64,000 nt of DNA from Mesostigma viride (GCA_009746045.1 RPFO01000078.1:1459107-1523106), one strand, 5' to 3'; shown: positions 42,844 through 58,565, counted from the first letter of the stretch. Notes: a model not told the origin generated them from the letters alone. Made by a program: numbers and translations.

Positions 42844-43576
42844 TGGTGGCGGTGGCGGTGGCGGCGGGGGTGGTGGTGGTGGTGGTGGTGGTGGTGGTGG
42901 TGGTGGTGGTGGTGGTGGTGGTGGTGGTGGTGGTGGTGGTGGTGGTGGTGGTGGTGGTGGTGGTGGTGGTGGTGGTGGTGGTGGTGGTGGTGGTGGTGGT
43001 GGTGGTGGTGGTGGTGGTGGTGGTGGTGGTGGTGGTGGTGGTGGTGGTGGTGGTGGTGGTGGTCGGTGCAGGTTGAAGGGGGTGCAGGTTGCACAGGTAA
43101 CAGGTTTATAAGAAGGTGGTGGTGGTGGTGGTGGTGGTGGTGGTGGTGAAAGAGGGGGGGGGGGGGGGGGGGGGAAGGGGGGGGGGGGGGCGCCGTTGGC
43201 GGTGCATGCCTAGGCCGTTCGCACAGAAATAGGCGTCAACTTGATTTGCGTCCCAAAACCTGGATGCCCCAAGGGGAGACTAGGTACAAAAAAGAGTGCG
43301 ACAATCCTGGCAGATGTACGAGCAATGGCAACAGCATCCCTTGACATGCTGGTATGCCTGCGTGGTGCATTCATGACGGCAAGATGACATAATTGAAACA
43401 CCAAAATGGATAGATGAAGCACACCTGAAACCGAAGAGGATCGATTGGTAAGTGCCAGAAAGGAAGTCGTGAGGCACGGTATCGCATAGTCGCAAGAGGT
43501 GTGTCACGAGGTAGCTGCCTCGACTAGCCAAGCCTAGAAGGGCAACCCCCACGCCTTGGTCAAGAATATCACTCAT
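22080..43576 (-). CDS. WASHC5: WASH complex subunit strumpellin, 20 exons
   Basis: Exons (minus strand): 43425-43576, 42478-42658, 40912-41490, 40071-40352, 39177-39512, 37107-37385, 35582-35745, 34562-34640, 33166-33270, 31980-32036, 31364-31408, 30432-30522, 29773-29858, 28617-28691, 27637-27739, 27024-27096, 26158-26217, 25134-25227, 23415-23513, 22080-22982. Every junction is GT-AG, phases agree, and the total is 3,843 nt (1,280 residues; animal strumpellin is about 1,160). The start is the ATG of MSDILDQGV. Landmarks that align with animal strumpellin include LASRGSYLVTHLLRL, ERLRSDDLY, YADNWVVHLYLGF, RECNITLRWLLLH, LQTQHLKELPTRMDK, LLLEEGIRRHL, GLDRILCFRIVQDL and LGVITLLRQFH. The subunit belongs to the pentameric WASH complex, which activates Arp2/3 on endosomes. 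The last exon carries an extra Gly/Ala-rich stretch of about 70 residues (near 22560-22800). Introns are full of tandem repeats. Confidence 0.93.
23316..23414 (-). repeat. Duplicated exon-19 end and donor in WASHC5 intron 19
   Basis: A block at 23316-23352 repeats the last 30 or so bases of exon 19 plus its donor (CCACCTCGGTGTACAGC core, GGGCGAGGCGT) with about three mismatches. It lies about 84 bp downstream in the direction of transcription. Confidence 0.8.
23526..24190. repeat. 22-bp minisatellite, about 30 copies
   Basis: Unit ATGGAAAGGAGCAGCCGACA plus AG, with variants (GGTGG, GGGGC). The array fills the start of WASHC5 intron 18, next to the acceptor of exon 19. The unit has no stops in most frames, so long spurious open frames run along both strands. 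Confidence 0.95.
24285..24480. repeat. GGTTCATCCAT tandem repeat
   Basis: Eight or so units of about 22-26 bp, each with CACGGTTCATCCATT(C)(T)ACCCC. They alternate short and long forms, in WASHC5 intron 18. Confidence 0.9.
24977..25133 (-). repeat. Exon-18 end/donor copies in WASHC5 intron 18
   Basis: The exon 18 terminus and donor (CACCTACTTTGGCTTGCAGG, 25128-25147) recur at 24977-25011 (CCTTGGCTTGCAGGCCGGCC) and at 25070-25096 (CTTTGCTTGCAGTCGGCC). The copies are interleaved with CATCCATCAAGC repeats. Confidence 0.8.
28058..28257. repeat. 46-bp minisatellite, about 4 copies
   Basis: Units of 46 bp beginning GATGATAGTAACGATAGTAA and containing TTATGGTGGTAACAAAAA. They lie in WASHC5 intron 14. 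Confidence 0.9.
28365..28616 (-). repeat. Exon-14 end/donor copies in WASHC5 intron 14
   Basis: The exon 14 end with its donor (CACCTGCTCCGCGTGAAGCG, from 28614) recurs at 28512-28538 with about 23 of 26 bases matching, at 28414-28440 with about 19 of 27, and partly at 28365. The nearest two intervals are close to 97-102 bp. Confidence 0.8.
29608..29642 (-). repeat. Exon-13 end/donor copy in WASHC5 intron 13
   Basis: About 35 bp (CCACCTACCTGGATGCACGC core) repeats the exon 13 terminus and donor at 29761-29797 (CACCCACCTGGATGGACGCG). It lies about 153 bp downstream in the transcript. Confidence 0.7.
29660..29730. repeat. Degenerate telomere-like CCCTAAA patch
   Basis: A short C/A-rich run with AAACCCCAAACCCTAACCCT on the plus strand, in WASHC5 intron 13. 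It is too short and irregular to be a telomere and is best read as an interstitial patch. Confidence 0.5.
32992..33165 (-). repeat. Exon-9 end/donor copies in WASHC5 intron 9
   Basis: The exon 9 terminus and donor (CCCTCACCATCACAAACTGC, from 33159) recur at 32992-33030 with about 32 of 38 bases matching and extending well into exon sequence. They recur again at 33101-33127, with shorter versions at 33069 and 33126. Confidence 0.85.
33808..34012. repeat. GATGAGGTGCCTGCACT tandem repeat
   Basis: Ten or so units of roughly 18-20 bp alternating TGCCTGTACT and TGCCTGCACT with (A)TGAGGTGC, in WASHC5 intron 8. Confidence 0.85.
34261..34561 (-). repeat. Array of exon-8 end/donor copies in WASHC5 intron 8
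   Basis: The exon 8 terminus and donor (TACCGGCACCACTTCCAGCG, 34559-34578) recur at 34501, 34443, 34382 and 34321 with decreasing similarity, at an even spacing of 58-61 bp. Flanking TTCAGCA and CACGCTTA/CGAGCTTA motifs repeat with them, so whole units of about 60 bp were duplicated. Confidence 0.85.
34998..35095 (-). mobile_element. tRNA-derived SINE head
   Basis: On the minus strand a B-box-like GTGTTCGAATCC follows CAAGAGGTCC, the variable-loop to T-arm order of a tRNA. A GATGCCAGCATGTGATGG segment upstream is A-box-like. Stems do not pair well enough for a working tRNA, so a tRNA-derived SINE is the better reading. It lies in WASHC5 intron 7. Confidence 0.5.
35430..35560. repeat. Short TTGAA/TGTAGCATGT repeats
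   Basis: About ten units of 12-18 bp alternating GCATGT, ACTTGTAGC and TTTGAATCATG, directly downstream of exon 7 in the transcript. Confidence 0.75.
35838..36020 (-). mobile_element. tRNA-derived SINE with body
   Basis: The minus strand reads from an A-box-like TTGGCGATGCCATGG through GAGAGGTCC to a B-box-like CAGTTCGATTC. It continues into a body with CGCGTTTTCCGCGG and CACCTTTGCGG. The body matches the separate fragment at 20102-20178 over about 70 bp, showing a dispersed family. It lies in WASHC5 intron 6. Confidence 0.6.
36482..37106 (-). repeat. Exon-6 end/donor copies in WASHC5 intron 6
   Basis: The exon 6 terminus and donor (GCGAGCACATACCACCGCCA, 37097-37116) recur at 36487-36511 (GCGAGCACGTACCACCGCTG) and at 37022-37042 (GCGAACATGCACCACCGCCG). 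The stretch between contains no gene. Confidence 0.75.
37717..38548. repeat. 55-bp minisatellite, 15 near-identical copies
   Basis: Unit of 55 bp starting AGATAGCGGGGGTGGTGGAC and ending CCCTTCAATGT. Copies are essentially identical, which implies very recent expansion or homogenisation. The array sits inside WASHC5 intron 5. A run of about 25 G lies shortly after it (38651-38676). Confidence 0.97.
39902..40070 (-). repeat. Exon-4 end/donor copies in WASHC5 intron 4
   Basis: The exon 4 end and donor (GTACCTGCCCCACATTCTCC then AGCAGAAACTCCTCGCTC) recur at 39972-40000 (TCCTGCGCCACATTTTTCAG) and partly at 39912-39940 (CACCAGAAACTCCTCACTCC). A CTACCCATACCCGCATCCT duplication lies between. Confidence 0.75.
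41660..42215. mobile_element. Fold-back (inverted-repeat) element in WASHC5 intron 2
   Basis: A TGGTCATAATCACTTTGC block, itself tandemly duplicated at 41678 and 41765, is matched in inverted orientation near 42180-42212. Internal arms ACCTAATAG/CTATTAGGT lie near 41975 and 42008. No coding region is seen. It resembles a MITE or fold-back element. Confidence 0.5.
42245..42477 (-). repeat. Exon-2 end/donor copies in WASHC5 intron 2
   Basis: The exon 2 terminus and donor (GGCACCCACCTTGAGGTCCT, from 42469) recur at 42300 (GGCACCCACCTTCAGGCCCT), 42346 (CCCACGCTGAGGTCCTGC) and 42414, and partly at 42245. Spacing is about 45-68 bp. Confidence 0.8.
42670..43190. repeat. (GGT)n/(GGTGGC)n array with poly-G
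   Basis: GGT, GGTGGC and again GGT triplets fill 42670-43062, with a further GGT block and poly-G runs to 43190. The array occupies most of WASHC5 intron 1. Frames full of Trp, Val or His are artefacts. Confidence 0.97.
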
Positions 43577-44561
43577 CGTGATTTTACTCAGGTTAAAAAC
43601 TTCCAGTTAATTTCAATCATCCTGCTCGCTTCTCGCCTGGCTGGAGAAATTGTAAGAGTCTTCCCATAGCTATTGGGATAAAATTAAGGAAGTTGATGGA
43701 GGCCATGCAATTATCTGCCAGTAAGTAGCTGGGTTTTCTGTTGTCAAATGCATTCTCGGCAATAAGGCAATCGACAGGGTGCCAGGATATACTGCTGCCC
43801 TCTCTTTTTGCAACTACATCATTTGGCAGACCTCGTCGTAGTTACAAATCGGGAATACATCGAATCAGCCATTTCCTATCCAGAATTGCCAGTAGCCGAT
43901 CGAACTTCACATCGCCATGAATTTGGGGCGTTCGTTGAGGTGACATGTTTCGCTGCTTGCAAAATGCCTCGAACGCTGCCAACTGCCAAGTGCCAAGGGA
44001 AAATGCCAACAGGGAAAATGCTAACAAATAGTGGAAACTATTCGCACTATTCGCTACTCGCAGGCTGCTTGCAGACTTGCCAGTTGGCACTTGGCACTGG
44101 CAAGACGTTGCAAATCTTGAGGCTGGCAGCATAAAAAGAAGTGTTTCTGACATGTTTTAAACAGATGCCAACAAGTTTCCGTGATCCAGTTCCCGTTCCC
44201 ACACACGACAAAAAAGAGCAGTCCTGATCCTGTGCCAAATTTCATGTTATTTTCCGTTTCCCCACCCATGTTTAATTGCCTAGTACTAGAAGAGCAAGGC
44301 TGCAAGCTTGTTGGCATTTGTATCTGTCAACGCTTGGATCGATGCTTAAGTGGCCCCCATTGCTAGTTAATGCGATTTTACTGCGACGCATTAGAGTCAA
44401 CGTGCAATCCGTCGGACGCAGTTCGTGGACTGGATCTATTGGAACTGTCAATTAATTTTGTTGTTGCGTATATGACTTGTAGTATGGATGTGACTGTGAA
44501 GATATAGGTGTGGCTGTGAAGATATAATTCTCTTTTGGCACTCGCGAACGTTGCACAATTT
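43577..44561. promoter_or_regulatory. Shared upstream region of two divergent genes
   Basis: The WASHC5 start (43576, minus) and the reductase start (44562, plus) face away from each other across 985 bp, so a bidirectional promoter is possible. A hairpin-capable CTTGCCAGT...ACTGGCAAG lies at 44073-44103. Related TGCCAAGTGCCAA motifs lie at 43975-44025. No core element can be assigned with confidence. Confidence 0.45.
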
Positions 44562-49383
<4,822 letters not shown>

Positions 49384-49786
49384 GATTTGCCATGCATGTC
49401 ATATTCTTTGTAGATATCAATGAGAAAACGGTATAGATATACTTGGGCCCATGACCATCAGGACCAGGGTAATTCAAGCAACATTCGCGTGGTCTTCGGG
49501 AGCTCGGGTAGTGGTGATGATGCTAGGATCGATGTCAAGCATACCATCACGCTAAGTGAGCCCATGCAACTCATACGATCTGTTTCACCCCTGCAGGGGT
49601 TTGATTGCATCAAGTGCATGGCAGTCATCAAGCCCAATTAATGCCTTACATTAGTCGCCTCTATGTATTTTAGTTATACCTGCTGGTTCTGCATATACCC
49701 AACTACTCTACAAACTGTGCCAAATTTACTCCACGGTCATTACCAGATTCTCCATGTTTCCAGCCTGTGCTGGTTGTCTCATTGAT
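49384..49786 (+). other. 3' flank of the reductase gene
   Basis: Contains the presumed 3' UTR. One copy of the dispersed motif of about 40 bp lies at 49742-49786, directly before a TTAA tail. No other gene is seen. Confidence 0.5.
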
Positions 49787-50164
49787 TAATTAATTAATTA
49801 ATTAATTAATGTCCAGGCCGGCTATATGTCCCGCCCTAGGTGCTGGAATACATAGCGGTGTGCAGGTGCACTTTGTGCACCCAGAGCAGGTGTAGTTAAC
49901 ACCCTACCCTTGCAGGAAGTAGCCAGGAATGTATTAAAAGCGATATGCCCCTTCTCAGGGATATGTGCTACATGTACCCCCAACGGAGTTATGTTACAAT
50001 TAAAATTTAATTTAATGCCGGCCCACCAGGCCGGGGAAGTGACCGGCCTACACCGCCTGGGTCGCGACAAAGTTGGCCTGGACGCGGCGGAATAACACAT
50101 CAGCCACCGCGCGAGTGAGGGCGAGGGACAGGCGCTGCCGCCGATACGAGGACCATGTGCGGGC
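49787..50164 (-). mobile_element. 3' end of a diverged REL-endonuclease LINE
   Basis: The minus strand from 50164 to the TAG at 50048 encodes a RTWSSYRRQRLSLALTRAVA tail. It aligns with the TWTSYWRQRLSVALTRAMAD terminus of the 14.6-20.1 kb family. A 3' UTR and a (TTAA)n tail at 49787-49809 follow. It is therefore a second, diverged subfamily with a different tail, truncated at the start of the GACC/GACG array. Confidence 0.75.
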
Positions 50165-50930
50165 ATGACGAACGAACGAATGAACAAGCGACCGACCGAC
50201 CGACCGACCAACCAACCGACCGACCGACCGACTGACCGACCCAGTGAGCGAGCGAGCGCGAGCGAACGAATGAACGGACTGACGGACGGACGGACGGACG
50301 GACGGACGGACGGACGGACGGACGGACGGACGGACGGACGGACGGACGGACGGACGGACGGACGGACGGACGGACGGACGGACGGACGGACGGACGGACG
50401 GACGGACGGACGGACGGACGGACGGACGGACGGACGGATGGACGGACGGACGGAGAGATGGATGGACGGACAGACGGACGAACGCACGAATTAATGAATG
50501 AATTCAAATCAGTGAGTGAGTGAGTGAGTGAGTGAGTGAGTGAGTGAGTGAGTGAGTGAGTGAGTGAGTGAGTGAGTGAGTGAGTGAGTGAGTGAGTGAG
50601 TGAGTGAGTGAGTGAGTGAGTGAGTGAGTGAGTGAGTGAGTGAGTGAGTGAGTGAGTGAGTGAGTGAGTGAGTGAGTGAGTGAGAGAGTGGGTGGGTGGG
50701 TGGGTGGGTGGGTGGGTGGGTGGGTGGGTGGGTGGGTGGGTGGGTGGGTGGGTGGGTGGGTGGGTGGTGGGTGGGTGGGTGGGTGGGTGGGTGGGTGGGT
50801 GGGTGGGTGGGTGGGTGGGTGGGTGGGTGGGTGGGTGGGTGGGTGGGTGGGTGGGTGGGTGGGTGGGTGGGTGGGTGGGTGGGTGGGTGGGTGGGTGAGT
50901 GAGTGAGTGAGTGAATGAACGAACGAACAA
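50165..50930. repeat. Consecutive tetranucleotide arrays
   Basis: In order: (CGAC)/(GACC) to 50275, (GACG)n 50278-50470, (GTGA)n 50511-50690, (GGTG)n 50691-50895, then a GAAC tail. Each differs from the next by one or two bases. Long Thr/His/Pro or Gly/Trp/Val frames are artefacts. Confidence 0.97.
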
Positions 50931-50935
50931 ACGGC

Positions 50936-51942
50936 GCACAACTGAAAGCTGATCTGCTGGATGCTAAAAGCATTGACGCTGCAGCGCTAGCTAGGAAGCG
51001 TGCATTCTAGAACTGTCGTCAAAACCCTAATTTGCCACCAAATGTACTAAATGAAGCTCGTATACTGAGGTTTCTGCTGTGTAGAATTATCTACTCAAAT
51101 AGGACCTGGCCGGTCACCAGAAGTCCCACTGCCAGCGGAGCGTGTGCACGAGATACAACTCGCACCTATATTGCTCAGGCAGAATAATTCACGGGGGTTA
51201 TGGCAGACATGCCTGGGTTGTCCGATGCTATATGAAACATGTGCTTATTTCTTGGAAATGCAGTTTCAGAAAAAAATGCCATTATCAGTTATCAGCTGCC
51301 ATCAGAAGATAGCCCGGGTGCCACTCGGCATCATGACCAGCCGCCTTACAACTCGTCGGCCCAGACCACGGGCAAGCGCCTTGTCCCATTGACCAGGTAG
51401 TCAGTTCATGACTTCCTGTGCATGCGTTTGACAAGTTCAAACACGTGATATCCACAGCTAGCTATGCTCAGATCTGTGGTCAATCTGAAAGCGTGGCGCG
51501 TACTTTACAAAGCCATCCGACCTGTTTACTGCAAGATTCTGGACGCAACCGCATCACTTGTCGATTGTTGAAAATGGGCAACACAACGGACACGGCCGGC
51601 TGGGGAGTGAAGCACCGGTTTGTTGACTTGCCCTTCGATATGCCTTTCGATGCACATCGGCGCCCTTCAAATTCACCCCGCATCCCTCCTTCGACAATGA
51701 TCGTTTACTGGGCCTGGGTGCTGTCTCGCAGAACTGCAGAGGCCACAGGAAAACGAGGAGCATTCAAAGAGACACAATAGCAAAAAGATCTTTATTGACA
51801 AGCGATTATGAGGTCGCCTCCCTGGTGCAAAGTTTGTGTGTCGCGATCGGACTGTGGCGAAGCGAGAGAAGCCGCGCGCGGCATCTAAGCCGTTAAGGAA
51901 CATTATGCGGGGAAACCGCGGGATTCATTGTAATATGAAAAC
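50936..51942. other. Intergenic stretch
   Basis: About 1 kb with no recognised coding region, RNA gene or repeat. Open frames of up to 120 codons show no known motif or clear codon bias. Confidence 0.4.
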
Positions 51943-52164
51943 CTAACAAAAGAAGGTCCATAAATAACATGGATCCCCACCTGGCGGGCCTTGCTTTCCG
52001 GCCGTCCAAACGGCGCTCTTATAGAAAACCTGCTCGCGAGCCAACGCCTCCGTCTTGTGCGGCTCCTTCAAGGCCTTCCGAGCCAAGTCCGCGCACAGGT
52101 TCGAGTACTTCAAATACGACATCCCCGCGGCACGCCAGTACCGCGCTGCTGCTGGGGTGCACAT
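51943..52164 (-). CDS. ATP15: Mitochondrial ATP synthase F1 epsilon subunit
   Basis: A 73-residue product starting at the ATG at 52164. It contains YWRAAGMSYLKYSNLCADL and KEPHKTEALAREQV, the diagnostic sequence of the small mitochondrial epsilon subunit (ATP15 in yeast; 70 or so residues in plants). The protein sits in the central stalk of F1 with gamma and delta. It lacks a cleavable presequence, as usual in this family. The frame continues to a TAG at 51943. A GTGGGG after GGCCCGCCAG could instead be a donor, so the last 13 or so residues are uncertain. Downstream lies intergenic DNA, upstream a LINE. Confidence 0.88.
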   Translation of the reverse strand: MCTPAAARYWRAAGMSYLKYSNLCADLARKALKEPHKTEALAREQVFYKSAVWTAGKQGPPGGDPCYLWTFFC

Positions 52165-52356
52165 TTTCTATGGCTGTCGGCCGCTGCCCGTAACCTTGCT
52201 GGCGTGGGAAGCAGCTTGTCGGGGTCGTACTGGCCTCTTTAAATGCGCTATGGCGACAGGTCATTATAGGGCATTGTAGACCGTGGCGTGCATGCACCGT
52301 GCAGGTGCGCGAAGGGTCGTGGACTGTTGGTGCGGGCATCTGGTACCGCATGGTCT

Positions 52357-52381
52357 GGCGGAGCCAATTTTCGGAAGAACC
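52357..52381. repeat. Left arm of 25-bp inverted repeat around the LINE
   Basis: The sequence starting GGCGGAGCCAATTTTCGG is exactly reverse-complementary to 55844-55868. A third, partial copy (GGTTCTTCCGAAAATT) lies at 52526-52541. The pair brackets the L1-like LINE almost exactly. Confidence 0.85.
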
Positions 52382-55300
52382 GTTAGGTTCGCCAGAATTG
52401 GCGAAGCTTATAAGGCCGTACACGTGAGAAAACATAGGATGATAGGAATAGCCGAATAGGGGATGAAAATCCGTCATCCATACATCCACCGAGTTTGTCC
52501 CTAATTTGCAAGGAAAGGGTGAGGTTCTTCCGAAAATTCCAGGTAAATAGGTGTACGTTTATTCCAAATATAGCCAATAGGTAATCCCTGCTAAGCCTAG
52601 GGTATCAAGATGTCAGTGGCTAAAACGGAGCCTTACTAGACCACGGAAGCCACTGGACTTCTAATGGGTTGTCATTGGGCATGTGGGTAAAGATCCTGTT
52701 TTTGCCCATGAGGTCATATGAAAGATCTCAAGTGGGCTGGGCTTATCCTGGTCCGCGCCAGGGTCCCAGATTTTGTTTTGTTCATTTGCAACCATCCAGT
52801 AGCGTCGCATGCCGGAGTTCCATAGGTAAATGAAGCGTGAGAGAACCCCAGCTTTGTCGAAAACTGTGCGCCTATTGAACACCACATCGTTTCGCACCGT
52901 CCAGATTGTATATAACATGCATGTGCGGAGCCATATCCACGCTTGTTGTGAAAAGGTGAGCTCAAGGCCAGGGGTGCCAGTGATGCCAAAGATAATTGAG
53001 CGGGTAGTAGACACCGGTATGATAGGCTCAGACGTCCAGGCTGCCCATAAACCAATCAACCAGGTCCAAACTCCCTGGAGGTTACACCATAAAAATCGGT
53101 GTTCCACAGTTTCAGTGGGGTTGGTACATAAACATGTAGCAGGGTGTTGAAATCGCCGGTGGAGGATCTCCCCGACCCCGATGGACCGGTGCATCAAGAG
53201 GTGTTGTACGTCGGTCGCGCGGCGATCAATCAGCGGGTGGTCAGCGGCGAGGGTGATGTTGCGGACCCAGGTGTGGCCAGGCCACTCAGTAGCGCCCCAG
53301 CGTGTCCGTCCGGGGTGGAATTGATGGTTTTTATGCAAGAGCATTGTGTAGCCCCACTCTGCCGTGTACTCGTAAAGGCCTTTTACAGTTCTGCTGTCAC
53401 CCTGATTTAGCACCCAGCCAAATTCCACTGGATCCAATGACAACATGTCCAGGCGGGTTGATCCCACATGTAGCCAAATAATAGCAGCGTCTGGAAGGTT
53501 GGGGTTGGGTTGGTATACACATGATTGTTCAAGGGACCAAGGTACAACCCGAATCCGGTGGCATAGCTGGGTGGGGAGGAACACCACTGCAGTTGTAAGT
53601 TGAGCCAGACAGCCATTGTGGCCGCTCAGCGGCGCCAGTAGTTGAACGTGCAGGGTTCCAAGGGGGAGTTCTGCGATCACCTTCCCCGAGCATGTTGCGG
53701 TCGTGCTGTATGGACAAAAGCAGCACCATTCACCAGCTTTATAGGGGGCACGGGGAGAAGTCATGAGTGTGTGCCAGCGGGGGGGTATGGCTTGTACTAG
53801 CGCGGCCCAGGCAGCATAAGTAGGCATATTGGGGACCCAGGCAGCCAGTTCGTTATATGTTAAGAGGCGGTAGCAGTCACCGTGGAGAATATACAGGTGG
53901 AGAATAGTGGTTACAGGGTGGGGGGATGTTATGAAGCCTTCATAGGGGTTAGGGCATCCAAAGGGGCGATTAAGGGGGTTGAGGTATATATCATTAAAGA
54001 ATAGGGGTTGGCGTGCAACTTCCTCACGTAGTGTGGGGAATAGTAGGCGGTCGGGTTTAAGTGCCATAAAGCCTTGCCATATACGAGCCCAGTACCAAGG
54101 AAGACCTCTGGTGAGCTTCGGGGAGGGGAGGCGAGCAGTAAGCAGTGCGGCTCCAGAGTGCCAGGAAATACCATTGGAGTGATGAGTAAGACGTGAGAGG
54201 GTTACACGTGCCAGAAGACATCCAGGGTGGGTGTTGACACCAATGTGGGCAGAGATAACTTGTTTGGCATACACAGACCATAAACGCCATTAATTGCATA
54301 TTGTGTAAGCCTAGTCCTCCAACAAGAGGCCACGGCATAAAAGACATTGACTCTCTGATCCATCCGTGTACCTGGCGGCTAAGATCGCTCGATTTTTTCC
54401 AAACAAAGTTATGCCCCAGTCGTTGAATAAGAGACACGGTGTGTTCATCCGGTGGGTGGGCCTGACCGAAGTACAGCAGCTTGGAGAACAGCAGCTGGTT
54501 CGTAACGAGGACCTTGCCCCGGAGGCTGAGGCGGTGTACGCCAGCCCAGCGGTTGGCCACCTGTTGTACACCAGTAAGTTTGCCCAGTTGTTGTGATTCG
54601 TCGTATAAAAAGGTTTTGACTTCCAATAACCTCCCTTCGGCTGTCCGACCGATAGGGCAGTTATGCAAAAGGTGGTATCCTCCTGGCGGGACCCATGTCT
54701 GACACCGCCAGGTTAGTAGGTTGGAGAGTCGGGTTGGTTGTTCTGCCAATATGCAAGCCCGTGGACTTTTGCACGTTGCAGCGTTGTTGGGAGGCGGTAC
54801 AGTATGTAGATATGTTGTCAAGCACAGCATCAACATCACGCAGGGAGGTGCAAATGTTAGTAGTGTCATCGGCGTAAGCAGTTTGAAACAGACCACGTGT
54901 GTGGTGAGGGAGGGGGTAGCCTTGAATACGGCTGTCCTGTTGATGAAGAAAGAAGAGGCCAGCGTGAGCGAGCAGAAAGAGAAGGGGAGAGAGACAGTCG
55001 CCTTGTGGGAGAGAGCGTGTGCTATGGCCTATGTGGGATTTATGTCCATTAATTAGTAGGTGCCAAGTGAGGGATTTGATCATGCCTAGACTGACCTTAA
55101 TAAGTTTAGGTCCAAATCCAAGCCCGTGTAGTATAGCCTCGAGGTATTTCCAACATATGCGGTCGAATGCCTTTTCAAAATCCCAAAATAAAATAAGACC
55201 TATAATATTGTTGCGCCATGCGTCATCAACAATGTCCATGATCATGGTGATGCTGTCGCTGATGTGTAGGTTGGACCTGAATCCAACTTGTTCCGGGCCG

Positions 55301-55900
55301 ATCAGATTATCTAGTACACTGTAGAAACGGCGTTGCAAGAGTTTGCTGGCTAGTTTGTAAGGGACTGTGAGCATGCGAATGGGTCTATAATTTTTCCAAC
55401 TTGTTTTATCCCCTTTTTTGTGTAAGAGGATGAGGATTGTTTGCGACCACTGGCCCACAACAGTTTCGGTGTTCCAGATTTCCAGGATGCATTGGTATAG
55501 ATCCCTGCCTATGAGGGGCCAGAACGTTTTAAAAAACTCTACTGGAAGGCCATCTGCACCAGGTGCGCTACCGGTTTTGAGATGTTGGAGTGCTAGAGAT
55601 GTTTCTTCCATAGTGGGGCTGGCGTCTAGTAGAGCTTGTTGTGACGGAGAGAGGCGGTGGGGAATTGCATCGAGGATTTTTTGTGTGGCTGTATTTGCAG
55701 AGGGGTCGGGTTCTGTTCGGAACAGGGTGGAGAAAAAAGCATGTCCAGATTGTAGGATGTCTTGGGGGGTGGTATGGGTGCCAGTCTCGTCTGTAATTTC
55801 TGTGATGGTGGTTTGTGAGCGCGGGGGTGGGATAAAGCGCGGGGGTTCTTCCGAAAATTGGCTCCGCCGTAGAGTTTCAACAAGCAAGTTGCAAACACCC
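52382..55900 (-). mobile_element. L1-like LINE with reverse transcriptase and zf-RVT, frameshifted
   Basis: Minus-strand segments in three frames make up one ORF. 54661-55923 carries the reverse transcriptase (GSAPGADGLPVEFF, FWDFEKAFDRI, SLPQGDCLSPLLF, TAYADDTTN). About 54290-54700 carries GYHLLHNCPIGRTAEGRLLE and the thumb region. 52661-54274 carries the C-terminus with YEYTAEWGY and a zinc-knuckle zf-RVT motif (CTNPTETVEHRFLWC). Frameshifts near 54680 and 54280 inactivate it. The upstream AP-endonuclease is lost by 5' truncation near 55850. A shorter relative lies at 9600-10990. Confidence 0.88.
55844..55868. repeat. Right arm of 25-bp inverted repeat around the LINE
   Basis: Perfect inverted match to 52357-52381, next to the apparent 5' truncation of the LINE. 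Confidence 0.85.
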
Positions 55901-55962
55901 ACGTTACTTGATACGCTCCGCATACGCCACGGACTGGGCGGATGCCCAGAGCTCGTTGTTCA

Positions 55963-57752
<1,790 letters not shown>

Positions 57753-58565
57753 CGGGGTTCTCTGAACAGAGTTTCTTTATAGTGATACGGAAGGGGAGCC
57801 GCTGATGCTAGGTGAAATAGAGCTGGGTGATGTGATCGTAATAAGGTTGATTAGGCTTCTAGTGTACGAGTATTACGGATGATATGGCCTAATTGTTGCG
57901 GCCCATACCTTGACGGTGTGCTGAGTACCTTGACGACGGATTTTTGCGTCTAGGTTCTCCTAGCAGATCTGTGATTGCGGACGGGTTTGCAACAGGCAAT
58001 ATCTGAAGTAAAACTTGACGGGGTGGTTTTACCGGATTAGGATACATTTTTTTGTCTAGGATACATTTGATGCACTGTGCAGTTTTCAGATGTGTTTGTG
58101 GGGGTTGATTGCGCCTAGCATGCATTTTATTGAAGCAATGAGTTTCCCAAGATATACATTATATAAACTAAGACAATTGACCCATTAACGCAATGAGACA
58201 ACATATGCCAATTGAAGGCTGCCCGCAACTTTATTCCAAGCTCATTATTATATGATTCCAAGACCATAACTCTTCCAAGACCGTACATCTTCAAGATATA
58301 GCACTACAGACACCCACGCGGCTTCCGCGGTCATCACGCTCCTCCTCCAAGACAACTCAACCTTACAGGACGTTGGGCCATCATACGTCCGGAATAATTG
58401 TGTCACTTATTACATAACCAAACTTTTTGAGGGATCGCCATGGTTGCATGGTTTCAACACATGCGCCCTGCACTCATGTGCATCAAAGGTGTTGCGTAGT
58501 GCCAACTCAGTGTCAAAGAAATGATTCAATAATATTTCCCGTATGGCCATGAAGGCCCACATGAG
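57753..58565. other. Intergenic stretch downstream of the minus-strand exon
   Basis: AT-richer sequence without a recognised gene. TGTAA motifs on the minus strand at about 58372 and 58415 could act as algal polyadenylation signals for the exon ending at 58566. Confidence 0.4.

Noticed and set aside
42511-43149. Trp-, Val- and His-rich frames
   Set aside because: Translation of the GGT/GGC array in WASHC5 intron 1.
51480-51683. SVVLPIFNN-like motif of a family-2 glycosyltransferase on the minus strand
   Set aside because: A single short match without the Asp-rich motifs or any neighbouring exon.
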